Positions 43,698 through 53,808 of a stretch of 64,000 bases of DNA are shown in pieces. The notes beneath the pieces were generated by a model, which worked only from the letters and a program-made list of their open reading frames with translations, had not been told where the DNA came from and did not search any database. The stretch is taken from positions 2,297,001 to 2,361,000 of the forward strand of contig NZ_CP045644.1 in the NCBI RefSeq assembly GCF_009498455.1. The letters are read 5' to 3'. The position numbers and the translations under genes were made by a program. Source of the DNA: Variovorax paradoxus. Lineage in GTDB: Bacteria; Pseudomonadota; Gammaproteobacteria; Burkholderiales; Burkholderiaceae_C. How positions within the stretch are numbered: the first letter of the stretch is position 1; each line of letters starts with the position of its first letter.

Positions 43698-44837
43698 TCA
43701 GGCGGGGTAGATCGCGCCGAGCACCCGCGCCCCGCGTGCGCCGGTCACGCTCGCGAGGTTGCCGGGTTCGCCCCGCACGGTGCGCCGGGCCAGCCACGCG
43801 AAGGCGGCCGCTTCGACCTGCTGGGGCGGCAGGCCGTGTTCCGACGACGCCTGCACCCGCACGCCGGGCAGCAGGGCACGCAGGCGAGCCATGAGGTGGT
43901 CGTTGAGCGCGCCGCCGCCACAGACGATCAGCAATTCGCTCTCTTTTTGATAGCTATTCAGGGCCGCCGCACAGGTGCTCGCGGTCAGTTCGGCCAGCGT
44001 GGCCTGCACGTCGGCCGGCGCCCACGTGGCCGTGCCCAAGTGGCCAGCCAGCCAGTCCGGATGGAATAAATCGCGCCCCGTGCTCTTCGGCGGCGCCTTG
44101 GCGAAATACGGTTCGGCCTGCAGCCGCGCGAGCAACTCGGGCAGGACGTGCCCGCTGGCCGCCCATTGGCCGCCCCGGTCGAAGGGCTGGCCGAGGTGGC
44201 GCTGGCACCAGTGGTCCATCAGCGCATTGGCGGGGCCGCAATCGAAGCCCAACAGGGGCGCAGTGTCCGCCGGTGCGTTCGTGGCGGGCAGCAAGCTCAG
44301 GTTGGAGATGCCGCCGAGGTTCAGCACGGCGACGGGCGCGTCGGGCCAGGCGAACAGCGCCTGGTGAAAGGCCGGCACCAGCGGGGCGCCCTGGCCGCCG
44401 GCTGCGAGGTCGCGGCTGCGGAAGTCGGCCACCACGTCGATGCCGCTCAGCTCGGCCAGCAGCGAGGGGTTGTTGATCTGCAGCGTGTAGCCCGTGCCGT
44501 CGAACTCGAGGGGCCGGTGGCGCACGGTCTGGCCGTGGGCGCCGATGGCGGTGACGGCGCTTGGTGCCGTGCCGGTGCGGGCCAGCAGCTGCGCGACCAC
44601 GTCGGCATACACGCGTGCCAGGCCGTTGCCGGCCAGGGCCGCGCGGTGCAGTTCGTTGTCGCCGGGGGTGTTGAGCGCCATCAGCTCGGCGCGCAGCAGG
44701 GCGGGAAAATCGGCGCTGGCGTGGCCGATGACCGCCAGGCGGCCGTCGGAAAAGTCGGCGATCACGCCGTCGACCCCGTCGAGCGAGGTGCCCGACATCA
44801 GGCCGATGAAGCGTTGCGGCTGCAGCGCGGCGGCCAT
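43698..44837 (-). CDS. anmK: anhydro-N-acetylmuramic acid kinase
   Basis: A 379-residue cytosolic kinase of peptidoglycan recycling: it opens and phosphorylates 1,6-anhydroMurNAc with ATP. The N-terminal FIGLMSGTSLDGVDGVI phosphate loop, GAHGQTVRH, and FDCGPANALMDHW are family signatures, followed by LIVCGGGALNDHLM near the end. Convergent with the MFS gene (6 bp). It lies 20 bp after the M23 peptidase gene on the same strand, so the two cell-wall genes form one unit. Confidence 0.94.
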   Translation of the reverse strand: MAAALQPQRFIGLMSGTSLDGVDGVIADFSDGRLAVIGHASADFPALLRAELMALNTPGDNELHRAALAGNGLARVYADVVAQLLARTGTAPSAVTAIGAHGQTVRHRPLEFDGTGYTLQINNPSLLAELSGIDVVADFRSRDLAAGGQGAPLVPAFHQALFAWPDAPVAVLNLGGISNLSLLPATNAPADTAPLLGFDCGPANALMDHWCQRHLGQPFDRGGQWAASGHVLPELLARLQAEPYFAKAPPKSTGRDLFHPDWLAGHLGTATWAPADVQATLAELTASTCAAALNSYQKESELLIVCGGGALNDHLMARLRALLPGVRVQASSEHGLPPQQVEAAAFAWLARRTVRGEPGNLASVTGARGARVLGAIYPA

Positions 44838-44857
44838 GCCGGGACGAGCGCCGAGGC

Positions 44858-46204
44858 TCAGTCGGCGCTGGCCTGGATCACCGAGAAGGCGGCAGCCAGC
44901 TCGGTGCGGGCGCCCACGGCGATGCGTTCGAAGGCCGGACGCAGGGCGGCGGTGATCGGTGCGCCGCCTTCTTGCGCGATCGTGGTCGGGTCCTGGTAGG
45001 CCCCGCCGACGCGGTATTCGAAGTGCAGGTGCGGGCCCGTGGCCCAGCCGGTCGAGCCGACGGCGCCGATGGTCTGGCCCTGGCTCACGCTGTCGCCGGC
45101 CTTTACGTTGATGCGGCTCAGGTGCGCGTAGGCCGTTTGCTGGTTGTTGCGGTGGTTGATGATGACGATGTTGCCGTAGCCGCTTTGCGTGCCGGCGAAG
45201 TCGACCGTGCCGTCACCGACCGTGCGCACCGCGGTGCCCGTGGGCGCCGCGTAGTCGACGCCGTTGTGCTGGCGCCAGCTGTTCAGGATCGGGTGCATGC
45301 GCATCGCGAAACCGCTGGACACGCGCGAGAACTCGACCGGCGTGGCCAGGTAGGCCTTGCGCAGGCTGTCGCCGTTCGGGCGGTAGTAGCTGCCCTTCTG
45401 GCCCGCGCCCGGAGGCTGGAACCAGACGGCCTGGTGGACCTTGCCGTTGTTCTCGAACTCGGCCGAGAGCACGCGGCCGCTGCGCAGCGCCTGGCCATCG
45501 GCTTCGAAGGTCTCGTAGACCACGGCGAAGCGGTCGCCCTTGCGCAGCGAGCGCACGTCGACGTCGCCCGCGAAGATGTCGGCCAGCTGGCTCGCCACGG
45601 CATCGGGAATGCGCGAATCGTCGGTGGCGGCGAACAGCGAGCTGCGGATCGTACCGCTGGCCAGGCGCGTGCCCGGCGTCAGCATGTCGCGCTCGGTGCG
45701 GGCCACGAAGCCCGTGGGCGTGCGCTCGATGACGAAGCGCTTGAAGCCGCCGTCGGCGTCGGGAATCCAGCGGGCGCTGAGCTTTTCGAGCTGGTTTTCC
45801 TGCGTGGCTTCGGCCGTCACGGTGCGGCCCACGCGCGCGAACAGCGCCATGCGCGCCTCGGCGTTGCCGCGCACGAAGGCGGTGGCGGCGGGGTCGGAAA
45901 TGCCCAGGCGCTTCATCAGCCCCTCGGCCGTGTCGCTCGAACGCGAGACGTCGGTGCGGAACAGCGTGAAGCTGAAGTTCTCGAGCGACGTCGACTGGTC
46001 GGCGAAAGACACCGGCGCGGTGGCTTCGAGCACTTGCTGCACGGGGAGGTCGGACGCGTCGGGACCGAGCGAGGCGACCGCGAGGGTGCCGGCGCTGAGC
46101 AGCATCGCAGCGATCGCCGCGGTGATCTGCTTGGGGTACGTCCGGAATGTATAGGCCACGCGAGAAGCGAGAAGCTCCTCGGCGGCAAGAATGCCGTTGA
46201 TCAA
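44858..46204 (-). CDS. M23-family peptidoglycan endopeptidase
   Basis: A 448-residue envelope protein: an N-terminal membrane segment at about residues 26-47, an OapA/LysM-like central region, and a C-terminal LytM domain. The zinc motifs are HNGVDYAAPTGT (HxxxD) and HLHFEY (HxH), so it should be active on cross-links. It resembles MepM/YebA-type peptidases needed for wall expansion. The only start in the conserved frame is a TTG at 46204; an internal Met at residue 34 would lose the membrane anchor. Divergent from tyrS. Confidence 0.9.
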   Translation of the reverse strand: MINGILAAEELLASRVAYTFRTYPKQITAAIAAMLLSAGTLAVASLGPDASDLPVQQVLEATAPVSFADQSTSLENFSFTLFRTDVSRSSDTAEGLMKRLGISDPAATAFVRGNAEARMALFARVGRTVTAEATQENQLEKLSARWIPDADGGFKRFVIERTPTGFVARTERDMLTPGTRLASGTIRSSLFAATDDSRIPDAVASQLADIFAGDVDVRSLRKGDRFAVVYETFEADGQALRSGRVLSAEFENNGKVHQAVWFQPPGAGQKGSYYRPNGDSLRKAYLATPVEFSRVSSGFAMRMHPILNSWRQHNGVDYAAPTGTAVRTVGDGTVDFAGTQSGYGNIVIINHRNNQQTAYAHLSRINVKAGDSVSQGQTIGAVGSTGWATGPHLHFEYRVGGAYQDPTTIAQEGGAPITAALRPAFERIAVGARTELAAAFSVIQASAD

Positions 46205-46363
46205 ACTGTGGATTCCAACTCAGGTTCTGCCGGTCCGTGCTGCAAGGCCCAGTGCGTTCAGGGCGGCAGGAGACGGTGCGGAAAAAAGCGCCGCTTAGAA
46301 TCCGGCGCTTGAAAGTCGGGCTGAGTATAGCTTCGGCCACCGGAAAAACCGCCAAAAAAGCCC

Positions 46364-47596
46364 ATGAACGCCGAATCTGTTACATCCACCAGCCTCTCGG
46401 ATGGTGTAAGACAAGCCCTCGAAATATCCCTCCGCGGCGCTGACGAGCTGCTGCCGCAGGACGAGTGGGTGAAGAAGCTACAGAAGGCCGAAGCCTCCGG
46501 CAAGCCGCTGCGAATCAAGCTGGGCCTGGACCCGACCGCACCGGATATTCATATCGGACACACGGTGGTGCTCAACAAGATGCGCCAGCTCCAGGACCTG
46601 GGGCACCGCGTGATCTTCCTGATCGGCGACTTCACCTCCTTGATCGGCGACCCCTCGGGCCGCAACAGCACCCGCCCGCCGCTCACGGCCGAACAGATCC
46701 GCGCCAACGCCGAAACCTACTTCGCCCAGGCCAAGCTGGTGCTGGACGAGTCGAAGACCGAGATCCGCTACAACTCCGAATGGAGCGACCCCCTGGGTGC
46801 ACGCGGCATGATCCAGCTGGCGGCCAAGTACACGGTGGCGCGCATGATGGAGCGCGACGACTTCAACAAGCGCTTCAAGGCCGGCCAGTCGATCTCGGTG
46901 CACGAGTTCCTGTACCCGCTGATGCAGGGCTACGACTCGGTGGCGCTCGAAAGCGACCTCGAGCTGGGCGGCACCGACCAGAAGTTCAACCTGCTCGTCG
47001 GTCGTCATCTTCAGCAGGAATACGGCCAGGAGCCGCAGTGCATACTCACTATGCCGCTGCTCGAAGGGCTCGATGGCGTCGAGAAGATGTCCAAGAGCAA
47101 GGGCAACTACATCGGCATCAGCGAAGACGCCAATAGCATGTTCGCCAAGGTGCTGTCGATCTCCGACACGCTGATGTGGCGCTGGTACACGCTGCTGAGC
47201 TTCCAGTCGGTGGCGCAGATCGAGGCGCTCAAAGCCGAGATCGCGGCCGGCCGCAACCCGAAGGACGCCAAGGTCGCGCTGGCCAAGGAAATCACCGCAC
47301 GTTTCCACAGCGCGGCCGCGGCCGATGCGGCGGAGCAGGACTTCATCAACCGCAGCAAGGGCGGCGTGCCCGACGAAATTCCCGAAGTGGCGCTGAGCGG
47401 CGCCCCGCTGGGCATCGGCCAGTTGCTCAAGCAGGCCAACCTGGCGTCTTCGTCCGGGGAAGGCAACCGCCTGATCGACGGCGGCGGCGTGCGGGTCGAT
47501 TCGGTCGTGGTGTCCGACAAGGGCCTGAAACTGCCCGCGGGCAGCTACGTGGTGCAGGTCGGCAAGCGCAAGTTCGCGCGGGTGACCCTGAGCTGA
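46364..47596 (+). CDS. tyrS: tyrosyl-tRNA synthetase
   Basis: A 410-residue class I synthetase. HIGH at residues 63-66 and KMSKS at 241-245 are both perfect, the latter of the TyrZ-like subtype (IIGDPSGR-like FTSLIGDPSGRNSTRP). A C-terminal S4 RNA-binding domain begins near residue 345 (LSGAPLGIGQLLKQANLA). The ATG at 46364 is the first in frame. A strong terminator follows. It forms a functional link with dtd downstream, which removes D-tyrosine from its product. Confidence 0.96.
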   Translation: MNAESVTSTSLSDGVRQALEISLRGADELLPQDEWVKKLQKAEASGKPLRIKLGLDPTAPDIHIGHTVVLNKMRQLQDLGHRVIFLIGDFTSLIGDPSGRNSTRPPLTAEQIRANAETYFAQAKLVLDESKTEIRYNSEWSDPLGARGMIQLAAKYTVARMMERDDFNKRFKAGQSISVHEFLYPLMQGYDSVALESDLELGGTDQKFNLLVGRHLQQEYGQEPQCILTMPLLEGLDGVEKMSKSKGNYIGISEDANSMFAKVLSISDTLMWRWYTLLSFQSVAQIEALKAEIAAGRNPKDAKVALAKEITARFHSAAAADAAEQDFINRSKGGVPDEIPEVALSGAPLGIGQLLKQANLASSSGEGNRLIDGGGVRVDSVVVSDKGLKLPAGSYVVQVGKRKFARVTLS

Positions 47597-47604
47597 TCGA
47601 CAAA

Positions 47605-47625
47605 AAAGGCCCTTCCGGGCCTTTT
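47605..47625. terminator. intrinsic terminator after tyrS, probably bidirectional
   Basis: AAAGGCCC and GGGCCTTT pair across TTCC, with A-run before and T-run after, so it can act on both strands between tyrS and the convergent OmpA-like gene. Confidence 0.88.
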
Positions 47626-47652
47626 TCAATGGCGGGGTCAGTCAGCGCGGAA

Positions 47653-48267
47653 TCAGCGGACCTCGATGGTCACGCGCCGGTTGCGCGGCTCGTCCACCTC
47701 GTCGGCGGTCGGCACGGCCAGGTCGCGTTCGCCGCGGCCCACGGCCTCGATGCGAGCCGCCGGGAACTGGCGCTCCACGAACAGCTGGGCCACTTCCTGG
47801 GCGCGGCGGCGCGACAGCTGGTCGTTCTGCTCGCCGGCACCCTTGGTGTCGGTGTGGCCGGTCACCACGATGTCGCCGCCGCTGCGGGCCAGCGCGGCGG
47901 TCAGGGCCTCCGTCATGATCTGCTGCGATGCCGCCGTGAGCGTGGCCGTGCCCACCTCGAAGAACACCGTGTAGCGCTGCGGAGGCGGCGGGCGCATGTC
48001 GAACAGGGGCTTGTTCTCGGCCTGGACCTTGGCCGCGTCGGCCTGGTCGACCACCGGTGCACCGCTCTTGCCCACTGCGGCCGTGGCGCGCTGGTAGGGC
48101 TTGGAAAGCACTTCTTCGCCGTCCTTGGCGCGCACCACCACGGCGGAGGGCGTGCCGTCGGCCTGGGGCAGCAACACCACGCGCGTGCCCGGCGTGGAAC
48201 AGGCGGCTAAAAAGAGGGCGACCGTGGTCGCAAGAAGAAGGGAGGAGCGGCGTAACAGGGTCTGCAT
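47653..48267 (-). CDS. OmpA-domain lipoprotein
   Basis: A 204-residue lipoprotein. The signal ends in FLAACS with lipidated Cys near residue 23, then a short unrecognised N-terminal domain, then an OmpA C-terminal peptidoglycan-binding domain (YTVFFEVGTATLT, VTGHTDTKGAGEQNDQLSRRRA, NRRVTIEV). It probably ties the outer membrane to the wall. The start lies 4 bp after the FecR-domain gene stop, so the two are an operon. Confidence 0.88.
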   Translation of the reverse strand: MQTLLRRSSLLLATTVALFLAACSTPGTRVVLLPQADGTPSAVVVRAKDGEEVLSKPYQRATAAVGKSGAPVVDQADAAKVQAENKPLFDMRPPPPQRYTVFFEVGTATLTAASQQIMTEALTAALARSGGDIVVTGHTDTKGAGEQNDQLSRRRAQEVAQLFVERQFPAARIEAVGRGERDLAVPTADEVDEPRNRRVTIEVR

Positions 48268-48271
48268 CTGG

Positions 48272-48760
48272 TCAGGGTTGGCCGTCGGTCTGCACGATGA
48301 AGTCCGTGCCCCGAATGCCGATGGTGGCGGTCTGGGTTTCGACGCGCACGGCGTCGGGGTTGGTCTTGCCGATGAGGCCCGTGATCATGCGCATCGAGCC
48401 GCGCAGCAGCGACACCAGCATGCCGCCGTCGCGGGTGGTGCCGTCGAAGTGGAATTCCTTGAGGTCCATGCGCGAGGACGGGCCGACCATCAGCGTGGTG
48501 TTGTCGCGCAGCACGACGGCCGCCGACGAATCCGGGCCGGTCACGATGCGATCGACCGCGCCCAGTGCGTCGCCGGGGGCTGCGTTGCGCGTGGCACCGG
48601 CGCCGTCGAGCAGCTGGACGCTGCCGCGCACCGACTTCACGAACCCGGCCTGCTGGGGTGCTGCGGCCGCGGGCGCCGCAGCGGCGGGTGCCTGGGCCTG
48701 GGCCAGGGTGGCTGCGCCGACGATGGCGAGCCCGAGGGCTGCGGTCAAAAAGTTCTTCAT
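48272..48760 (-). CDS. periplasmic FecR-domain protein
   Basis: A 162-residue exported protein. The signal peptide ends around AAT(LAQAQ) near residue 24. Then comes an Ala/Pro linker and a FecR-like domain: VRGSVQLLDGAG, GDALGAVDRIVTG and a C-terminal VETQTATIGIRGTDF, which is the typical FecR ending. Here FecR domains seem to be free periplasmic modules, not sigma regulators; no sigma factor gene adjoins. The ATG at 48760 is 6 nt from GAGG; an ATG one codon earlier is possible. Confidence 0.82.
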   Translation of the reverse strand: MKNFLTAALGLAIVGAATLAQAQAPAAAAPAAAAPQQAGFVKSVRGSVQLLDGAGATRNAAPGDALGAVDRIVTGPDSSAAVVLRDNTTLMVGPSSRMDLKEFHFDGTTRDGGMLVSLLRGSMRMITGLIGKTNPDAVRVETQTATIGIRGTDFIVQTDGQP

Positions 48761-48833
48761 CATTTGCCTCTCTGTGACTGATTGCTTCGCAATGAGCGCA
48801 AATATTAAGGCGGAGGCGTTACATATGGTCACG

Positions 48834-48851
48834 CGGCTGATAATTCAGCCG
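48834..48851. promoter_or_regulatory. inverted repeat between the FecR-domain and CDF genes
   Basis: CGGCTGA and TCAGCCG are perfect arms around TAAT, in the 150-bp divergent gap. It lies 61 bp ahead of the CDF transporter and could be a metal-regulator operator; no T-run follows. Confidence 0.4.
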
Positions 48852-48911
48852 ATTCCTGCGACGTAATGCCCGCCCGCACAGGCCCTTTTTACCTGATCTT
48901 GTTCTTTCTGC

Positions 48912-49822
48912 ATGACGTTGACCCCTAAAACGCTGCTTCGCGTCTCCGTCGCCGTGGCCCTGCTCACCATCCTCCTGAAGGGCTGGGCGGGCTACCTGAC
49001 GAACTCGATGGGCCTCATCTCGGACGCCATGGAGTCGTGCGTCAACCTCGCGAGCGCCATGTTCGCGCTGGCCATGGTGACCATCGCCGAGCGCCCGGCC
49101 GACGAGGACCATCCCTACGGCCACCACAAGGCCGAGTACTTCTCGTCCGGCTTCGAGGGCCTGCTGATCGTGGCCGCCGCGGGCGCCATCCTCTGGGTGT
49201 CGGTGCTGCGGCTGATGGCGCCGCAGCCGCTCGAGCAGCTGGGCTGGGGCCTGGCGCTGTCGGTAATCAGCTCCGGGTTCAACGCGGCCCTGGCGTTCAT
49301 GCTGTTCCGCGCGGCGCGCGCGCACCGCTCCATTGCCCTGGAGGCCGACGGGCGCCACCTGATGACCGACGTCTGGACCTCGGTCGGCGTGCTGGTCGGC
49401 ATCGTGGCCGTGCACTTCAGCGGCTGGCTCTGGCTCGACCCGCTGATCGCCATCGGCGTGGCGCTCAACATCGTGCGCGAGGGCTTCAAGCTCGTGTGGC
49501 GCTCCTCTCAGGGCCTGATGGACGAAGCGCTCGACGCCGAGACCATCGCCACCGTGCGCGCCACGCTCGACGCCTTCGCCGCAAACCATGCCGAAGGCGA
49601 CCGGCTGCGCTTCGACGACATGGTGACGCGCGGCGCCGGCCAGCGCCGCTTTGCCGACCTGCACATGCACGTGCCCGGCGACTGGACCCTGCAGCGCGCC
49701 GCCAACCTGCGCGACGAACTGGAGCAGGCCCTCATGGACGCCGTGCCCGGCCTGCGCGTGACCATTCAACTGCTGCCGCTCACCATGGAAGCGCGCGCCA
49801 CCCGACTCGAGGACCACCATTC

Positions 49823-49826
<4 letters not shown>
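48912..49826 (+). CDS. cation diffusion facilitator (CDF) transporter
   Basis: A 304-residue inner-membrane metal exporter with about six helices and a C-terminal cytosolic domain. The two metal sites show [12 protein letters not shown] in helix 2 and [13 protein letters not shown], then [14 protein letters not shown] in helix 5. The D/E and HxxxD pattern suits Zn, Fe or Mn export. YGHHKAEYF replaces the HDxxHxLT-like variants, so the metal is uncertain. Its stop overlaps dtd by ATGA. Confidence 0.9.
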
Positions 49827-50237
<411 letters not shown>

Positions 50238-50266
<29 letters not shown>

Positions 50267-50852
50267 GCCGGAGCACGGCCTCCCACGCCACCTTGGGTTC
50301 GTCGTAGCGCAGCACCCGCACCTCTTCGAGGTGCTGCAGCTGCCAGCCCTCGGCAAACAGCCGCTTGACCGCGGCGCGGTCGAAGAAGCGCTTGTGGATG
50401 CCGTCCACCTCGTAGAAGACATCCTCATCGTGGCCGCTCGCCGACGGGCCGCGTGCGCCGTGGTGCAGGTCGTTGACCGAGTTGAGGCGGCACAGCAGCA
50501 TGCCACTTGGCCGCAGCACGCGATGGATGCGCCGCACCAGCGCCAGTGTCTCGTCCCACGCGAAGTAGTGCAGCGACAGGCTCGCGAGCACGGCGCCGAC
50601 CGTGGTGCCCTCCGCCAGCGGCCACGCCTCGCGGAAATCGCCGCAGTGGAATTCCGCGCCCGTCGGCACGCGTTGCCGCGCCTGCGCCAAGGCCTCGGAC
50701 GACAGCTCGACCGCCACCACCCGCAACCCGGCTTCGACCAGCGTGGCGGTATCGCGACCGGCTGCGCACCCCAGTTCGAGCACCGGCCCCTCGCCGGCGC
50801 ATTCACGCAGCAGCGGCAGCCAGCGCGGCAACCAGGGATCGGTGTCGGACAC
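50238..50852 (-). CDS. class I SAM-dependent methyltransferase
   Basis: A 204-residue soluble methyltransferase. [15 protein letters not shown] near residue 25 is the SAM loop, VELS the second-strand acid, and HCGDFREAW and LHYFAW further core motifs. No substrate domain is recognisable. It follows ybeY by 15 bp, so it ends the phoH-ybeY group. The last 29 bp of its coding sequence lie over dtd on the other strand. Confidence 0.82.
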
Positions 50853-50867
50853 TGCTGCGGCCTCCGG

Positions 50868-51335
50868 TCAGCGCCCGTACGGGCTGCGAATGCCCAGGCC
50901 CGCGAGGATCTCGATTTCGTACGCTTCCATCTCGTCCGCGTCGGCGTCGCTCGTCTCGTGGTCCCACCCTTGCGCGTGCAGCGTGCCATGCACCAGCAGG
51001 TGCGCGTAGTGCGCGGCGAGCGTCTTGCGGTTTTCTTTGGCCTCGCGTGCCACCACGGGCGCGCACAGCACCAGGTCGGCCATCACGACCGGGCCCTGCG
51101 CGTAGTCGAAGGTGAGCACGTTGGTGGCGTAGTCCTTGCCGCGGAACTCGCGGTTCAGGCGCTGGCCTTCTTCGGCATCGACGATGCGCACGGTGATCTC
51201 GCCGTCGATGTCCAGCGCGTGGCGAATCCAGCGGTTCACGCTGTGGCGCGGCAGCGCGGCGCGGTGGCGCTCCACGCCCTTGAAACGCCCGAACTGCAGC
51301 GACAGCGACAGCGCAGGAAGCAGCGAAGCCGCCAT
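50868..51335 (-). CDS. ybeY: endoribonuclease YbeY
   Basis: A 155-residue metal-dependent RNase that matures the 16S rRNA 3' end and takes part in ribosome quality control. [14 protein letters not shown] is the perfect three-His zinc motif (HGxLHxxGxDH). [14 protein letters not shown] is the other conserved block. The ATG at 51335 begins 1 bp after the phoH stop, so the pair is coupled. An extension to 51419 would overlap phoH and is not conserved. Confidence 0.95.
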   Translation of the reverse strand: MAASLLPALSLSLQFGRFKGVERHRAALPRHSVNRWIRHALDIDGEITVRIVDAEEGQRLNREFRGKDYATNVLTFDYAQGPVVMADLVLCAPVVAREAKENRKTLAAHYAHLLVHGTLHAQGWDHETSDADADEMEAYEIEILAGLGIRSPYGR

Positions 51336-51336
51336 C

Positions 51337-52287
51337 TCAGTGGCCTCCCGCGCGCTTGCGCTGGCCGTCGTAGGCATCAACGATCTTCGCCACCAGCGGG
51401 TGACGCACCACGTCGGCACTCGTGAAGTGCGTGGTCGCGATGCCGGCCACGCGCTTGAGCACGCGCTCGGCGTCGATCAGGCCGCTGAGCTGGTGCTTGG
51501 GCAGGTCGATCTGGCTCACGTCGCCCGTCACCACCGCCTTGGCGCCGAAGCCGATGCGCGTGAGGAACATCTTCATCTGTTCCACCGAGGTGTTCTGCGC
51601 CTCGTCGAGGATCACGAAGGCGTTGTTCAGCGTGCGCCCGCGCATGAAGGCCAGCGGCGCAATCTCGAGCGCGTTGCGCTCGAAGGCCTTCTGCACCTTC
51701 TCGTAGCCCATGAGGTCGTACAGCGCGTCGTACAGCGGGCGCAGGTAGGGGTCGACCTTCTGCGTCAGGTCGCCCGGCAGAAAGCCCAGGCGCTCGCCCG
51801 CTTCCACGGCCGGGCGCGTGAGCACGATGCGCTGCACCGCCGCCCGCTCCAGCGCATCGACCGCGCAGGCCACCGCCAGGTAGGTCTTGCCGGTGCCGGC
51901 CGGGCCGATGCCGAAGGTGATGTCGTGCTTGGCGATGTTGTCCAGGTACAGCGCCTGCGTGGGCGTGCGGGCGCGCAGGTCGGCGCGGCGCGTGACCAGC
52001 ATGGCCGCGTCCTCGTCGCTCATCGAGCCGTCGCCGGCCAGCGTGAGCTGCACCACGGCCGGGTCGATGGCGCGCTGGGCGATCTCGTACAACGCCTGCA
52101 GCACCTCCATGGCGCGCTGCGCGGTGGCCTTGGGGCCGTCGACCTTGAACTGCTCGTGGCGGTGCGCGATCTTCACGCCCAGGGCCTCCTCGATGCGGCG
52201 CAGGTGCGCATCCAGTGGGCCGCACAGGTGGCCGAGGCGCGAATTGTTCAGGGGGGTAAAGGTGTGTCGCAGAATCACGCCGGACAT
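51337..52287 (-). CDS. ybeZ: PhoH-like ATPase YbeZ
   Basis: A 316-residue cytosolic ATPase, usual partner of YbeY in RNA metabolism. [15 protein letters not shown] near residue 120 is Walker [10 protein letters not shown] is Walker B and [12 protein letters not shown] is sensor-like. The start was set at the ATG 52287 giving [14 protein letters not shown], the usual family beginning; a GTG at 52305 would add six residues and end 2 bp from the divergent ruvA start. Order phoH-ybeY is as in other proteobacteria, but the apolipoprotein transferase gene often following is missing. Confidence 0.93.
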   Translation of the reverse strand: MSGVILRHTFTPLNNSRLGHLCGPLDAHLRRIEEALGVKIAHRHEQFKVDGPKATAQRAMEVLQALYEIAQRAIDPAVVQLTLAGDGSMSDEDAAMLVTRRADLRARTPTQALYLDNIAKHDITFGIGPAGTGKTYLAVACAVDALERAAVQRIVLTRPAVEAGERLGFLPGDLTQKVDPYLRPLYDALYDLMGYEKVQKAFERNALEIAPLAFMRGRTLNNAFVILDEAQNTSVEQMKMFLTRIGFGAKAVVTGDVSQIDLPKHQLSGLIDAERVLKRVAGIATTHFTSADVVRHPLVAKIVDAYDGQRKRAGGH

Positions 52288-52307
52288 TTCAAGGAAAAAG
52301 GGCACCC

Positions 52308-52880
52308 ATGATAGGCAAACTGACCGGCACGCTGGCAGAGCGGAATCCCCCGCAGGTGGTGGTGGACTGCAACGGCGTCGGCTACGAGGTCGACGTGCCG
52401 ATGAGCACGTTCTACAACCTGCCGAACGTCGGCGCGAAGGTGTCGCTGCTCACGCACTTCGTCGTGCGCGAGGACGCGCAGATTCTCTACGGCTTCGGCA
52501 CCGCCGAGGAGCGGGCGGCCTTCCGCCAGCTCATCAAGATCACCGGCGTGGGCCCGCGCACCGCGCTGGGCCTGCTCTCGGGCATGAGCGTGGGCGAACT
52601 GGCGCAGGCCATCACCACGCAGGAGCTGGGCCGGCTCGTGAAGATCCCGGGCATCGGCAAGAAGACCGCCGAGCGGCTGCTGCTCGAGCTCAAGGGCAAG
52701 CTGGGCGCCGACATCGGCCTGCCGGCGCATGCTGCGTCCGATGCGCAGGCCGACATCCTGCAGGCGCTGGTGGCGCTGGGCTACAGCGACAAGGAAGCCG
52801 CGCTCGCGCTGAAGGCGCTGCCGAAAGATGCGAGCGTGAGCGATGGCATCAAGATGGCGCTGAAGGCCCTGGCGAAGTGA
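52308..52880 (+). CDS. ruvA: Holliday junction DNA helicase subunit RuvA
   Basis: A 190-residue tetrameric protein that grips Holliday junctions for RuvB. The start [11 protein letters not shown] is the OB-fold domain; [15 protein letters not shown] near 75 and [20 protein letters not shown] near 110 are the two helix-hairpin-helix motifs; the C-terminal domain III ([15 protein letters not shown]) binds RuvB. It is close to the usual 190-205. No ruvC or ruvB gene is next to it here; a membrane protein gene follows by overlap. Confidence 0.95.
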   Translation: MIGKLTGTLAERNPPQVVVDCNGVGYEVDVPMSTFYNLPNVGAKVSLLTHFVVREDAQILYGFGTAEERAAFRQLIKITGVGPRTALGLLSGMSVGELAQAITTQELGRLVKIPGIGKKTAERLLLELKGKLGADIGLPAHAASDAQADILQALVALGYSDKEAALALKALPKDASVSDGIKMALKALAK

Positions 52881-53773
52881 GTTGGCGCGAGGCGTGGTCG
52901 CGCGCGCAGGCGCTGCGCCACGAGTCGACCGAGACCGACGCGGTGCTGATGCACACGGCGATGGTCCTCTCGGTGCCGATCATCTGGCTCTACGGTTTCG
53001 CGGGCGTGGCCTACGGCCAGTTGCCGATGCTGACGCCGGCCGGCTTCGTCGACATGCCGGGCGTCTGCGCATGGCTCACGGCGGTCATGGCTTTCGCGGT
53101 CGGCATCGTGTTCATCGACTGGCTGGTGCGCGGCGACGTGGCGCCGCCGCCGGTGCCGGCGTCGATCGTCGTGCGGCACTGGCAGTCGGGCTGGCCCCGG
53201 TCACCGGCGTTGCCGCCGCAGCCGTCGCCCGGCTTCCTGCAGGGCAGCGCGTCTGCGTTTCGCAACGTGTGCCTGAGCGTCGCGGCCATCGCCTGCCTGT
53301 CGGCGCTGGTGTTCAGCGGCCTCGACACGCTGGGCTGGTCGGTCGTCGCACGGCCGGGCGGCCTCGCACCGCGCGCCGAGTGGCCGCTGTACCCGCTGCC
53401 GTGGATCTGGCCCTGGCTGCTGCCGCTCGCGCGACAGCCCTTCATGCTCGGCACCGTCGTGATCGGTGCCGTGCTGTTCGTTGCGGCGATCCTGATGCGC
53501 TGGCGCCGGGTGCGCGGCGCGTGGTTTCCGTTTTTCGCGGCGCTGCCGATCCTCGTGGCGCCGAACTTCCTGGGCACTGCCGGCTTCGACTACGCCGCCG
53601 CGCGCGGGCTCGGCGGCCTGAACGAACCCGCACTGGCGAGTGCGCTCGCGCAGCATCCGGGGCGCTACAACGTCTACACTTTCCTGAGCCTGTGGTGCGG
53701 CATCGGTACCGGCACGGTCGGCCTCGTGCTCGGCTTCTGGTTCGGCCGCTCGCGGGTCATGGACGAGGACTGA
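52877..53773 (+). CDS. polytopic membrane protein of unknown function
   Basis: A 298-residue inner-membrane protein with about six hydrophobic segments (for instance [20 protein letters not shown] near 28-47, [20 protein letters not shown] near 62, [13 protein letters not shown] near 197 and LCGIG-type C-terminal helix). I recognise no family. The GTG at 52877 overlaps the ruvA stop (GTGA), which suggests coupling to ruvA, though a functional link is not evident. The final 12 residues are charged (RSRVMDED). The frame is open further upstream through ruvA, but only as a shadow. Confidence 0.75.
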   Translation: MSWREAWSRAQALRHESTETDAVLMHTAMVLSVPIIWLYGFAGVAYGQLPMLTPAGFVDMPGVCAWLTAVMAFAVGIVFIDWLVRGDVAPPPVPASIVVRHWQSGWPRSPALPPQPSPGFLQGSASAFRNVCLSVAAIACLSALVFSGLDTLGWSVVARPGGLAPRAEWPLYPLPWIWPWLLPLARQPFMLGTVVIGAVLFVAAILMRWRRVRGAWFPFFAALPILVAPNFLGTAGFDYAAARGLGGLNEPALASALAQHPGRYNVYTFLSLWCGIGTGTVGLVLGFWFGRSRVMDED

Positions 53774-53808
53774 GCGCTGGCCCGGCGCCCTGCAAGGAGA
53801 CACCCTCT

